From Aliidongia dinghuensis (lineage in GTDB: Bacteria; Pseudomonadota; Alphaproteobacteria; ATCC43930; CGMCC-115725): a stretch of 64,000 nt of DNA. The notes beneath the pieces are model-generated. The model saw only the letters and a program-made list of their open reading frames with translations. It was not told where the DNA came from and did no database searches. The stretch is taken from NCBI RefSeq assembly GCF_014643535.1, contig NZ_BMJQ01000012.1, positions 1-64,000 on the forward strand, in the 5' to 3' direction. Made by a program: the position numbers and the translations under genes. Shown here one piece after another: positions 27,011 through 38,245 of this stretch; position 1 is the first letter of the stretch, and every line of letters begins with the position of its first letter.

Positions 27011-28405
27011 TTACCACTTGAACGACGTCTCCATGATGAGCGCCGTCGAGTTGTAGCTCTTGGCGTAGACGTTGTTGTTCGCCGGCACGCCGCCGTTGCC
27101 CGGCGTGAAGTTCGAGCCGTTCGGCACATAGGCGCCGTTCGGATCGTACAGCGTCTGCTGGATCAGGCCGGCGATGTTGACGCCCGGCCCGACCGAGTAG
27201 GTCGCACCGACCTGGATCACATCGTTGATCGCGGCGCGCTTGATGTTGGTGAGATCGCCGGTGATGCCTTCGAACTCGCCGCGCGACCATTCCGCACCCA
27301 TGCGGATGGCACCGACGGTGTAGGAGATGTTGAGGTCGGAGTTCTTGTTGATCAGCTCGTTCGACTTCAAGGCGATCGCCTGCTGATAGCCGCTCATGAG
27401 GCCGCCCGGGATGCCCTGCGACAGCTCATAGTCGAATCCCAGTTCCCACGGGCCGTAATTGACCTGGAAGCCGGTATTGTAGACGTGCGGATCGGCATTG
27501 TTGGTCGAGGTCAGCAAGCAGTCGGTCGGGTTGCCGAGCGTGCCTGCCGCGTCGTTGCCGAGTGCCACCTTGCTGGAGCAGGCGCCCTTGCGGCTCGCGG
27601 TCGAGTAGCCGGCCGTCCAGGCCGCCTTCACCGGGCCGACCGTGCCGTTCCAGCCGGTCGTGAGCGACCAGTAGTTATAGGCGGACGCGTTGTTGAGGTA
27701 GCTCGGCGTCAGGCCGTTCGTCTGGTTGTCGGTCGGGCCGTTGTTGTCGCCGATGTTGCCGGGACCGTTGGTGTGGCCGCCGGCCTTGTCCGGCGTGTAG
27801 CTGGCGCCGAAGTGGAAACCGGCGATCGTCGGGCTGTAGTAGACGATCTTGGTGCCGCGACCGTCGAGGTTCAGCGTTGTCAGGTTGAACACGGGCGAGC
27901 CCGAGAAATAGATATCGGACGAGTTCGCGCCGATGTTCTGGTCGCCGGTGACGCCGGCATTGGCGCCGACCGCATCGTTGCGGCGGACGTCGCTGTCGTC
28001 ACCGATGCGCACTTCGCCCCAGCTCTGGGCGTTCTTCAGGTAGATATAGCTGTCCTTGATCGTCGTGTTGTTCGAGCTCTGGAAGCCGTTCGACGTGTTG
28101 ACCGTGCCATTGGGCGCGCTGAACGCGTTCAAACGGGTGAAGACGCCGGCGGTGATGCCGTTCGAGAAGGTGGTCGAGCCCATAAAACGGATCAGGAAAT
28201 AGTCCTGGAACCCGGTCGGCTGGCGCTTGTAGCCGGCCTCACCCGGCTGATCGTCCTGCGAGATCATCGCAGCGGCGCCGGTGTAATACTGGCCGCCGAG
28301 CCGCATCTGGATCGGCTGATCGGTGCTCGCGGTCTGCGCGTGGGCGCCGTTCGCGAGAAGGCCCGCCGCGACGAACGCGGACGTCTGGAGAAGCAGTTTC
28401 TTCAT
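27011..28405 (-). CDS. outer-membrane porin (paralogue 1)
   Basis: A 464-residue Gram-negative porin. Residues 1-23 are a signal peptide ending AHA before QTAS. The mature protein is rich in Gly, Asn, Thr and aromatic residues in alternating beta strands and ends in an aromatic Trp (METSFKW), the usual outer-membrane insertion signal. It is highly similar to the product at 31435-32862 along its whole length. Differences cluster in the C-terminal third (the loop around LLTSTNNADP and GGLMSGYQQA). It follows the alpha-glucosidase gene convergently and might admit the same sugars, which is inference. The ribosome-binding site is weak. Confidence 0.92.
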   Translation of the reverse strand: MKKLLLQTSAFVAAGLLANGAHAQTASTDQPIQMRLGGQYYTGAAAMISQDDQPGEAGYKRQPTGFQDYFLIRFMGSTTFSNGITAGVFTRLNAFSAPNGTVNTSNGFQSSNNTTIKDSYIYLKNAQSWGEVRIGDDSDVRRNDAVGANAGVTGDQNIGANSSDIYFSGSPVFNLTTLNLDGRGTKIVYYSPTIAGFHFGASYTPDKAGGHTNGPGNIGDNNGPTDNQTNGLTPSYLNNASAYNYWSLTTGWNGTVGPVKAAWTAGYSTASRKGACSSKVALGNDAAGTLGNPTDCLLTSTNNADPHVYNTGFQVNYGPWELGFDYELSQGIPGGLMSGYQQAIALKSNELINKNSDLNISYTVGAIRMGAEWSRGEFEGITGDLTNIKRAAINDVIQVGATYSVGPGVNIAGLIQQTLYDPNGAYVPNGSNFTPGNGGVPANNNVYAKSYNSTALIMETSFKW

Positions 28406-29307
28406 GGTAGGCGTTGGCCCTCGATGGGCCTGATCGTCTGCCGACGACCAGGTTTGCCGTAGCGTGCCCCCACACGACTACAGCAGCGGTAAACCTCCGC
28501 CGCGGACCATAAAGAACAGAGGCGGACGGTCAAGCAATCAGCCTGGTCGCTGCGAGTAATTTGCCTCACTGTTGCCAACAAAACACAACGGTGGCGCCGA
28601 GAGGGCAAAGGCGGCTCGGTTCGCCGGCATTGCCGGCGAACCGAGAGGGGAACGGCAGGCGCACCACCCTCTCTCAGGCTTCGGCCGCACTGCATCATGC
28701 GTGGCGAGCCCGAGCGCCACGCGTCGGCGCGACGAGACGGTCAAATCGCTCATCCCGCTCGGATCAGACTTTTTAGATATGATATATTATCCAATCGATC
28801 TTGGAAATGAGTCGACCCTCTGCCGATATGTAGGCCACAGAGTTGCTCCACGCCGAATTGTCATGTCGTCTGGAGCGGTATTTCCTGCTGCGCTGCAGCG
28901 TATTGTACGAAGTATTCGCTCCGCGCGACATGATGATACCAGTGAAAGAGTTTATTTTGTCTCTTGTGTGCCAATAGCGTTCGAAGCAGATCGAGTCCCC
29001 AAGCCGAACGCAGCGTAAGTGCCTGGAAAGCGCATCCCATACAGGTGCGGGGAAACCTCCCACCGTGCCTGTCGAACTTCCCGTCGCCGGTCCCCCGTGC
29101 CCCCATCACGGCCCGGCGGCGGGAGTTCACCCTCTCATCAATGACAGATCGATGACTTCGGCTCTCTCGTCGAATGACTTGAAGGGTCAGGCTGGTACTA
29201 CGGGTAACAGGATTTTCATTGGCATCCCTGCCAAGCAAAACTGTCGCATTGAAGTGCCGCCGCCTCGCCCCATCTAACCTCGCGATTTGCGGCTCGGGGG
29301 GTATGAG
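28406..29307. other. 902-base gene-poor region between porin 1 and a LysR gene
   Basis: Contains the divergent promoters for porin 1 (minus) and the LysR gene (plus), a perfect 15-bp-arm palindrome at 28615-28645, and a clearly AT-richer stretch about 28765-28995 that contrasts with all neighbouring DNA. Short open frames here (for example 28773-29063 minus) have no recognisable product or ribosome-binding site. It may be a decayed insertion or a leftover of a lost gene. Confidence 0.6.
28615..28645. repeat. perfect palindrome with 15-bp arms
   Basis: CTCGGTTCGCCGGCA (28615-28629), one T, then TGCCGGCGAACCGAG (28631-28645). It differs from the REP-like family in sequence and has no T-run on either side, so it is not an intrinsic terminator. 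It could be a protein-binding site, a cruciform or an end of a mobile element. Confidence 0.75.
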
Positions 29308-30219
29308 ATGGAAGCGCGCCACCTGCGGTACTTCGTCGCCGTCGCCGAAGAGTTGAGCTTCAGCCGCGCCGCCGAGCGGCTCAACATCGCGCAGCCACCC
29401 TTGAGCCAACAGATCAAGCATCTGGAGGCGGAAATCGGCCAGCAGCTGCTCGAGCGTGGCACCCGGCCGCTTCGCCTGACCGAGGCGGGGCGCTTCTTCC
29501 AGCGGCAGGCGCTCGAAATCCTGGCCAAGATGGAGGATGCCGTCGCAGGCACGCGCCGCATCGGCCGCGGCGAGACCGGCTGGCTCGGCATCGGCTATAT
29601 CGGCTCCGCCATCAACACGCTGCTGCCGCCGGTGCTCCGTCGCTTCGGCGTCGAGTATCCGGGCGTCCATGTCTCGACGTTCGAGATGCATTTCGAGGAG
29701 CAGGCGGCGGCCCTGCAGAATCGTCAGATCCATATCGGCTTCGCCCGCTCGTCCAACGGCGCCGATCTCTTCGTCGAAGATCTGCTTTACGAGGAACGAG
29801 TGGTCGCCGCCGTGCCGTCGACCCATCCGTTCGCCGGCCGGTCACGGATCTCGCTGGCGGAGCTTGCGGGCGAGCCGGTCGTGCTGTGCAGCAGCCGGGC
29901 ACCCCGGGGTGTCGATGCCGGCTGCCTGCTCGCCATCTTCCGCAGCGCCGGGATCGAGCCCAACATCGCACTCGAAGCGATGAACATGGAGTCGGCGCTG
30001 GGCCTGGTGCGCGCCGGCCTGGGCGTGACCCTGGCCAGCCACGGCTACGCCCAGACTCAGCGGCCCGGCATCCAGTTCCTGTCGCTGGGCCCGGAAAGCC
30101 CGCTGCTGCCCATGAAGGCGATCTATCGGCCCGGCGACCAGTCGCCGATGCTGAAGGCGATCCTGGGCATCATCCACGAAGAAGCGGCGACCCTGTCGCG
30201 CAGCGCGCTCGCGGCCTGA
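29308..30219 (+). CDS. LysR family transcriptional regulator
   Basis: A 303-residue LysR regulator of the BenM/CatM-like type. The DNA-binding domain is at 1-60 (MEARHLRYFVAVAEEL, ERLNIAQPPLSQQIKHLEAEIG), followed by the effector domain with IGYIGSA at the start. ATG 29308 is chosen over 29287, because MEARHLRYF matches the conserved N terminus and lies eight bases after a run of G. It points away from porin 1 and towards the convergent sulfotransferase gene. It could regulate a porin or the sulfotransferase, but no target is evident from sequence. Confidence 0.93.
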   Translation: MEARHLRYFVAVAEELSFSRAAERLNIAQPPLSQQIKHLEAEIGQQLLERGTRPLRLTEAGRFFQRQALEILAKMEDAVAGTRRIGRGETGWLGIGYIGSAINTLLPPVLRRFGVEYPGVHVSTFEMHFEEQAAALQNRQIHIGFARSSNGADLFVEDLLYEERVVAAVPSTHPFAGRSRISLAELAGEPVVLCSSRAPRGVDAGCLLAIFRSAGIEPNIALEAMNMESALGLVRAGLGVTLASHGYAQTQRPGIQFLSLGPESPLLPMKAIYRPGDQSPMLKAILGIIHEEAATLSRSALAA

Positions 30220-30282
30220 GGCTAGCGTCGGCCTGCGCGGGTCACCCCTTGCGCCGGTCCACGACTGTCCGGCTTATTTTTC

Positions 30283-30313
30283 CCGTCATCCCCGCGAAGG
30301 CGGGGATCCAGGG
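30283..30313 (+). repeat. REP-like element, left copy of an inverted pair
   Basis: A 31-base unit containing the palindrome CCCCGC-GAAG-GCGGGG flanked by CCGTCAT and ATCCAGGG. An exact reverse complement lies at 30378-30408. Confidence 0.85.
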
Positions 30314-30377
30314 CCATGCGCTCCAGCGGCAGGGGAAAGCAAGGAGTTTCTGTGGACCGCCGAAGTCTTTACGGCCA

Positions 30378-30408
30378 CCCTGGATCCCCGCCTTCGCGGG
30401 GATGACGG
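30378..30408 (-). repeat. REP-like element, right copy of an inverted pair
   Basis: Exact reverse complement of 30283-30313 (31 of 31 bases), separated by 64 bases. The pair sits between the convergent ends of a LysR gene and a sulfotransferase gene and can fold as one long stem or two small ones. Confidence 0.85.
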
Positions 30409-30481
30409 TGTTTAAGACGGCACGCGCGCGCGCATGCGCCCGGAGTAACGGGAAAGCTAAACCAAACCGCCGTGGCGCAGG

Positions 30482-31309
30482 TCACAGATAGCCGAAGCGG
30501 CGCATCTCCTCGCCGTGGTCGTCTTCGATCCGGGCGACCTGCGCCGGGGTCAGCAGCTTCCGCCATTGGCCGGCCCGGCCCTCGCGGAAGAAGGCGGCGT
30601 CGGCGCGCTTCGGCCGCTCGATGAACCCTTTGCGCTGCTCCTGCGCCTTCAGCACCTTGAACGAGCTCATCTTCATCGCCTTCTCGAGGCGCGGCCGTGC
30701 CACGTCCAAGCCCAGGAAGCGGGCAACGGCGCCAAAGCTCTTCACCGGCTGGTCCAGCATGTCCTCGTAGCGCAGCACCAGGAGGCTGCGGTTGGGCGTG
30801 TGCGTCCAGGAATGGACATGCTGCGACCAGCTCGACAGATATTCATAGACGTTGCTGCCGTCACCGGCCGTGCAGGCGGCCTGATCGCGCATCATGTCGA
30901 TAATGTAGTCGATCGACTGGCCCTGGTGGTGGCTGTAGGAGATCACCACGTCGCGCGGGTCGCGGATCATGTAGATGGCGCCGGCCGTGACCTCCATCGT
31001 CACCAGCGGCATGCCCTGATCCTCGAGCAGCGCGTTGTGGGTCTTGACGAAGATGCTGTCGGCCGACAAGCCGGTCAGATGGCGATGCACCTGCGGGCGC
31101 ATCCGCTGCACGTCGGCCAGCGAATATTCCGTGTCCGGCCGCGGGTCGAACAGGCGGAACCAGCGCACCTGCGCCTCACCATAGGTGAAGTCGGTCAGCG
31201 TGTTGATGTCGTAGGATTCCGTCGGGTTGCGCAGCAGGTTGTGCAGGAACGAACGCATCCAGGTATTGCCCGATTTCGGGTAGGACGCGAGCCAGATGAT
31301 GGCGCCCAT
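30482..31309 (-). CDS. PAPS-dependent sulfotransferase family protein
   Basis: A 275-residue cytosolic sulfotransferase. The 5'-phosphosulfate loop is YPKSGNTW (10-17), KTH (89-91) gives the conserved Lys/His region, and RDPRDVVISYSHH (116-128) is the 3'-phosphate-binding motif with its Arg and Ser. It would transfer sulfate from PAPS to a hydroxyl or amine. Bacterial members act on lipids, glycans, signalling oligosaccharides or polyamines; the acceptor here is not predictable. The gene lies between two porin genes, downstream of porin 2's terminator, and must have its own promoter in the ~70 bases before it or depend on read-through. Confidence 0.9.
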   Translation of the reverse strand: MGAIIWLASYPKSGNTWMRSFLHNLLRNPTESYDINTLTDFTYGEAQVRWFRLFDPRPDTEYSLADVQRMRPQVHRHLTGLSADSIFVKTHNALLEDQGMPLVTMEVTAGAIYMIRDPRDVVISYSHHQGQSIDYIIDMMRDQAACTAGDGSNVYEYLSSWSQHVHSWTHTPNRSLLVLRYEDMLDQPVKSFGAVARFLGLDVARPRLEKAMKMSSFKVLKAQEQRKGFIERPKRADAAFFREGRAGQWRKLLTPAQVARIEDDHGEEMRRFGYL

Positions 31310-31377
31310 GAGGTTTGACGATCTCTAGACGGAATAAGGACGGAGGCCCCGTGTCATAGCACCCGTTCCGGACAAAC

Positions 31378-31410
31378 AAAAAGGGGGAGAGCGGCGAGCC
31401 GCTCTCCCCC
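31378..31410 (-). terminator. intrinsic terminator of porin gene 2
   Basis: On the minus strand the same 13-bp stem as at 26951 (GGGGGAGAGCGGC with GCCGCTCTCCCCC; 31383-31410) with a two-base loop, followed by TTTTTGTTTG. It begins 25 bases after the porin stop. Confidence 0.9.
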
Positions 31411-31434
31411 CAAGATCTTGAAGCGACGAACCGC

Positions 31435-32862
31435 TTACCAGCGGAACGACGTTTCCATGATGAGCGCCGTCGAGTTGAAGCTCTTGGCGTAGACGTTGTT
31501 GTTGCCCGCAACGCCGCCGGTGCCCGGCGCGAAGCTGGAGCCAGCCGGCACGTAGGCGCCGTTCGGATCGTACAGGGTCTGCTGGATCAGGCCGGCGATG
31601 TTCACGCCCGGGCCGACCGAGTAGGTCGCACCGACCTGGATCACGTCGTTGATCGCGGCGCGCTTCACGTTCGCGTCGCCGGTGATGCCTTCGAACTCAC
31701 CGCGCGACCATTCCGCACCGAGGCGGATCGCGCCGACGGTGTAGGAAATATTGAGGTCGGACTGCTTGTTGGTCATCTCGTTCGTGCGGTTGAAGAACGC
31801 CGTCGGCAGACCGGCCGCATTGAACGCGATCGCCTGGCCCTGGCCGCCAACGGCCGGGCTCGGGAGCGCTTGCGACAGTTCGTAGTTGAAGCCGAGTTCC
31901 CACGGGCCGTAGTTGACCTGGATGCCGCTGTTGTAGACCTTCGGATCGGCGTTGGTGGTGCTGTTGGCTTCGACGGTGTTGCTGCTGCTGAAGCCGCAAG
32001 CCGCATCGTTACCAAGCGCCACCTTCACGCTCGTGCTGCAGCCGCCCTTGCGGCTGCCGGTCGAGTAGCCGGCCGTCCACGCGAACTTCACCGGGCCGAA
32101 CGTGCCGTTGTAGCCGGTCGTGAGCGACCAGTAGTTATAGGCCGTGGCATTGTTGAGATAGCTCGGCGTCAGGCCGTTCGTCTGGTTGTCGGTCAGGCCG
32201 TTGTTGTCGCCGATGTTGCCCGGGCCGTTGGTGTGGCCGCCCGCCTTGTCCGGCGTGTAGCTGGCGCCGAAGTGGAAGCCGGCGATCGTCGGGCTGTAGT
32301 AGACGATCTTGGTGCCGCGGCTGTCCAGGTTGAGGGTCGTGAAGTTGTAGACCGGCGAGTTCGAGAAATAGATGGCGCCCGAGTTGGCACCGATGTTGCC
32401 GTCGCCCGTGACACCGGCGTTGTTGCCGACCGCGTCGTTGCGGCGGACGTCGCTGTCGTCACCGATGCGGAACTCGCCCCAGGAGGCGTTCTTCAGGTAG
32501 ACGTACGAGTCCTTGATCGTCGTGTTGTTCGAGCTCTGGAAGCCGTTCGTCGTGTTGGCCTGGCCGTTCGGTGCCGAGAAGGCATTGAGACGGGTCCAGA
32601 CACCGGCGGTGATGCCGTTCGAGAACGTGGTCGAGCCCAGGAAGCGGATCAGGAAATAGTCCTGGAACCCGGTCGGCTGGCGCTTGTAGCCGGCATCACC
32701 CGGCTGGTCATCCTGCGAGATCATCGCGGCGGCGCCGGTATAGTACTGGCCACCGAACTTCATCTGGATCGGCTGATCCGTGGTCGCGGTCTGCGCGTGC
32801 GCGCCGTTCGAGAAAAGGCCCGCCGCGACGAGCGCGGAAGTCCCCAACAGTAACTTCTTCAT
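31435..32862 (-). CDS. outer-membrane porin (paralogue 2)
   Basis: A 475-residue porin, nearly the twin of the one at 27011. The signal peptide is 1-23 (MKKLLLGTSALVAAG ... AHA). Long stretches are identical to porin 1, including YYTGAAAMISQDDQPG and HFGASYTPDKAGGHTNG, and the protein ends METSFRW. Insertions relative to porin 1 lie in surface-loop regions (SSSNTVEANSTTN; SPAVGGQGQAIAFNAAGLP). The start is set at 32862 by GGAGGGG just upstream, excluding a longer open frame. Duplication with loop divergence suggests different solute or phage specificity. Confidence 0.93.
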   Translation of the reverse strand: MKKLLLGTSALVAAGLFSNGAHAQTATTDQPIQMKFGGQYYTGAAAMISQDDQPGDAGYKRQPTGFQDYFLIRFLGSTTFSNGITAGVWTRLNAFSAPNGQANTTNGFQSSNNTTIKDSYVYLKNASWGEFRIGDDSDVRRNDAVGNNAGVTGDGNIGANSGAIYFSNSPVYNFTTLNLDSRGTKIVYYSPTIAGFHFGASYTPDKAGGHTNGPGNIGDNNGLTDNQTNGLTPSYLNNATAYNYWSLTTGYNGTFGPVKFAWTAGYSTGSRKGGCSTSVKVALGNDAACGFSSSNTVEANSTTNADPKVYNSGIQVNYGPWELGFNYELSQALPSPAVGGQGQAIAFNAAGLPTAFFNRTNEMTNKQSDLNISYTVGAIRLGAEWSRGEFEGITGDANVKRAAINDVIQVGATYSVGPGVNIAGLIQQTLYDPNGAYVPAGSSFAPGTGGVAGNNNVYAKSFNSTALIMETSFRW

Positions 32863-33234
32863 GATTCCCCTCCAGAAGTGCCTACTTTCGCGCACCATGG
32901 CCGGTGTGATCTGGCCTCGGTGGCCGCGGCGGGTCCCCATGCGAGCCGCGGTCGAATCTTTCGCAATCCCATGCTGGAAGGTACGGGAAGCTGCTGAAGG
33001 GTCAAGAAAGACGACGGTTTGACGCGGGCATTTCCAAATACTGTTGCCGAGACACCACAATTCCGTCCAGGCGGCCGGACGGGCCCGGTCGAGGCCGCCG
33101 TGCGTTTCAGCCGCTTTGAAGCAGCGCCGGAACATGCTAGGAACCGTGCGCGAAAGATCTGCAGCCCCGCCGATGGTTCATCAAGCCGACCTTGCCGGTC
33201 GTCCGGGCCCGAGGCGTGGCGTTCGAGGAGTCTC
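32863..33234. other. 372-base divergent region between porin 2 and a lipoprotein gene
   Basis: Carries the promoter and leader of porin 2 on the minus strand and of the DUF3576-type gene on the plus strand. Apart from the ribosome-binding sites (GGAGGGG for the porin, GAGGAG at 33225-33230 for the lipoprotein) I see no convincing operator, hairpin or RNA gene. Confidence 0.5.
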
Positions 33235-33783
33235 ATGGTCAACCGTCTGCGCGCTACCACCCTTGCCCTCGGCCTCGCCACCGCCGCCGTTCTGGCCGGC
33301 TGCAGCGACATTTCCCCGTCGGACACTGCCTATCGGCCGAACGACCCGCGGTACCAGGAAGAGACGCAAGGGGACAATTCGTTGTTCGGTTCAGGCGGCC
33401 TGGTGGGCCTGCTCGGCGGCGGCTCCAAGAAGGACGCGCCGGGCGCCCAGGGCATCGGCGTCAACACGTTCCTGTGGCGCGCCTCGCTCGATACGGTGTC
33501 GTTCATGCCGCTCACCTCGGCCGACCCGTTCGGCGGCGTGATCATCACCGATTGGTATACGCCGCCGGAGACCCCGAACGAGCGCTTCAAGCTCAATGTC
33601 TATATCCTGGATCGCCAGCTGCGCGCCGACGGCATCAAGGCAACGGTCTTCCGCCAGAGCCACACGCCCGACGGCCGCTGGGTCGACGCGACGGTCGATC
33701 CGAAGACGGCCGCCGACCTGGAAAACGCCATCCTTACCCGCGCCCGCCAATTGCGGGTGAACACGGCGCAGCAGTCGTCGTAA
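33235..33783 (+). CDS. DUF3576-type outer-membrane lipoprotein
   Basis: A 182-residue protein with a lipoprotein signal: hydrophobic segment then LAGC (20-23), so Cys23 would be lipidated. A low-complexity Gly/Ser stretch (SLFGSGGLVGLLGGGSKK) is followed by a folded domain with VNTFLWRASLDTVSFMPL, GGVIITDWYTPPETPNERFKLNVYIL and ILTRARQLR. This fits the alphaproteobacterial DUF3576 family, of unknown function. GAGGAG lies four bases before the ATG. It is upstream of leuS and lptE, so it belongs to an outer-membrane biogenesis neighbourhood. Confidence 0.88.
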   Translation: MVNRLRATTLALGLATAAVLAGCSDISPSDTAYRPNDPRYQEETQGDNSLFGSGGLVGLLGGGSKKDAPGAQGIGVNTFLWRASLDTVSFMPLTSADPFGGVIITDWYTPPETPNERFKLNVYILDRQLRADGIKATVFRQSHTPDGRWVDATVDPKTAADLENAILTRARQLRVNTAQQSS

Positions 33784-33920
33784 CGGGACCGGCAGCCGCT
33801 TTTATATATTGCGCGGCTGCCATGCGGATTGGATTAAAGGCGGCCGCCGGATCCGACGCCCCTCGCTCCCAGCATCCTTGCACGGGCGATCGTCGGAGCC
33901 GGCGCCGCCCGGCAAGGTGA

Positions 33921-36456
<2,536 letters not shown>

Positions 36457-36470
<14 letters not shown>

Positions 36471-36978
36471 CCGCCTTTCCGCCGCCGTCGGCCTGGCCCT
36501 GCTCGGCACGGGCCTCGCCGGCTGCGGCTTCCATCCGCTCTATGCGGCGCATGACGAGAACGGGCTCGACACCGGCCTCGCCTCGGTCCAGGTCGACCAG
36601 ATCCGCGATCGGCTCGGCCAGGTGCTGACCAACCAGCTGCGCGACGGCTTCAACCCGACATCGGCCAGCGTGCCGGCGCGCTATCGGCTCTCCGTGGCGC
36701 TGATCAAGCAGGAGTACGACTCAGCGACGCGGTCGGACGGCACGGCCAGCCACACGACCGTCCGCTTCCTCGCGGATTACGCGCTGCGCAACATCGCCGA
36801 CAACAAGCCGGTCATCTCGGGCCAGATCCGGTCCGACAACGGGCTCGACGTGCTCGACAACCAGTACGCCAACACGATCGGCGAACAGACCGAGGAATTG
36901 CGCGCGGTGCACGACGTCGGCGACCAGCTGCATGAGCGTGTAGCGCTCTATCTGCGGCAGGTCGCGGCCAAGCAATGA
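36457..36978 (+). CDS. lptE: LPS-assembly lipoprotein LptE
   Basis: A 173-residue lipoprotein with lipobox LAGC (20-23) followed by GFHPLYA, the hallmark start of mature LptE. The short alpha/beta body includes RLGQVLTNQLRDGF and RYRLSVAL. LptE plugs the LptD barrel that inserts lipopolysaccharide in the outer membrane. It overlaps leuS by 14 bases and is followed by holA, the conserved leuS-lptE-holA order of alphaproteobacteria. Confidence 0.95.
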
Positions 36979-37025
36979 TCTCAGGGCAATGATCTCCGCC
37001 CAGGCAACGTCCTGACGTCGACGCC

Positions 37026-38054
37026 ATGAAGCTGAGCGGCGCCCAGCTTGCCAATTTCCTGAAGCGGCCGGACGGCGCCGTCACCGTGGCGCTCGTGTTC
37101 GGACCGGACGACGGCCTGGTGCGCGAGCGCGCCGACCTCATTGCCAAGGCCGTGCTGGGCGACGCCGGCGACGATCCGTTTCGTCTGGCGCTCCTGACCG
37201 CCGACAAGATCCGGCAGGATCCGGCCCTGCTCGCCGACGAGGCCGCCGCCATGAGCCTGATGGGTGGGCGTCGGGTCGTGCGCGTGCGCGATGCCGCCGA
37301 CGGCGTCGCCGTGCCGCTGAAGCATGTGCTGGAGACCGGCCGCGGCGACGCGCTGATCGTGCTCGAGGCCGGCGACCTTGGCAAGAGCTCGTCACTGCGC
37401 AAACTGTGCGAGGCGGCCGACACGGCCGTCGCCATTCCCTGCTATGCCGATGGCCCCCGCGAGATCGCCAGCCTGATCCGTGACACCCTGCAGGCCCAGC
37501 GCATCCAGATTGCCGACGAGGCGGTCGAGTATCTTGTCGGCAACCTGGGCAGCGATCGCGGCGTCAGCCGACAGGAGATCGAGAAGCTGGTGCTCTATGC
37601 CGGCGCCGGCGGCCGGATCGAGCTCCCCGACGCCGTCGCTTCGGTCGGCGATTCGAGCGCGCTCGAGCTCGAGGACGTGGTCTATGACGCGCTCGACGGC
37701 CGGACCGGCAACCTGGACGGCGCCCTCACCCGCCTGTTTCTCGAAGGCCAGGCGCCGGTGTCGATCGTGCGCGCCGTCATGCGCCATGCCCAGCGGCTGC
37801 ATCTCTGTGCCGCCCAAGTCGCGGCGGGCCAGCCGGCCGACGTGGTGGTGCGCGGCCTCAGGCCCCCGATCTTCTTCAAATACACCGACCGGTTCCGCCG
37901 GCAGGTCGAGCAATGGCCGCTCGACCGGTGCGAGCGCCTGCTGAAGCGCCTGACCCAAGCCGAGCTGGACCTGAAGCGCACAGGCTATCCGGACGAGACC
38001 CTGTGCCGCCACCTGCTGCTCCATCTCGCGCGCCTCGGCCCTGCACGTCGCTAA
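37026..38054 (+). CDS. holA: DNA polymerase III delta subunit
   Basis: A 342-residue clamp-loader subunit. The N terminus (MKLSGAQLANFLKRP, then VFGPDDGLVRERADLIAKAVLG) and the middle (YLVGNLGSDRGVSRQEIEKLVLYAG) are typical of HolA, with the C-terminal collar domain ending in LCRHLLLHLARLG. It lacks a true Walker A, as expected for delta. It opens the beta clamp together with tau/gamma and delta-prime. It is 47 bases downstream of lptE in the conserved order. Confidence 0.95.
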   Translation: MKLSGAQLANFLKRPDGAVTVALVFGPDDGLVRERADLIAKAVLGDAGDDPFRLALLTADKIRQDPALLADEAAAMSLMGGRRVVRVRDAADGVAVPLKHVLETGRGDALIVLEAGDLGKSSSLRKLCEAADTAVAIPCYADGPREIASLIRDTLQAQRIQIADEAVEYLVGNLGSDRGVSRQEIEKLVLYAGAGGRIELPDAVASVGDSSALELEDVVYDALDGRTGNLDGALTRLFLEGQAPVSIVRAVMRHAQRLHLCAAQVAAGQPADVVVRGLRPPIFFKYTDRFRRQVEQWPLDRCERLLKRLTQAELDLKRTGYPDETLCRHLLLHLARLGPARR

Positions 38055-38079
38055 TGGGCTCGCCGCTGATCCGCGCGTT

Positions 38080-38116
38080 GGCAATCAACTGAATGGCGAT
38101 TTTCGGCAATCAACTG
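38080..38116. repeat. 12-bp direct repeat upstream of the chemoreceptor gene
   Basis: GGCAATCAACTG at 38080-38091 and 38105-38116, start-to-start distance 25 bases, in the 191-base gap between holA and the receptor gene. The copies flank GGCGATTTTC. They could be an activator or repressor site pair; no known consensus is matched. Confidence 0.6.
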
Positions 38117-38245
38117 TAATCGGCGCGGGTGCTCTCGCTCTTTACGCCGAATTAATTCCCGACCGACAGTATCCACTCCGATAGCACAGGGTGCCCGGCT
38201 GGCGATTATTTTCGCCTGCAAGGAATTTTGGGATGGAGGCCAGGG

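Noticed and set aside
28773..29063. 96-codon minus-strand open frame in the AT-rich gap
   Set aside because: No ribosome-binding site, no recognisable family and codon use unlike the host; could not be supported as a gene.
26951..31410. The identical porin terminator stems as ends of a transposon
   Set aside because: They lie in the same orientation, each just after a porin stop with a T-run, and are explained by gene duplication.
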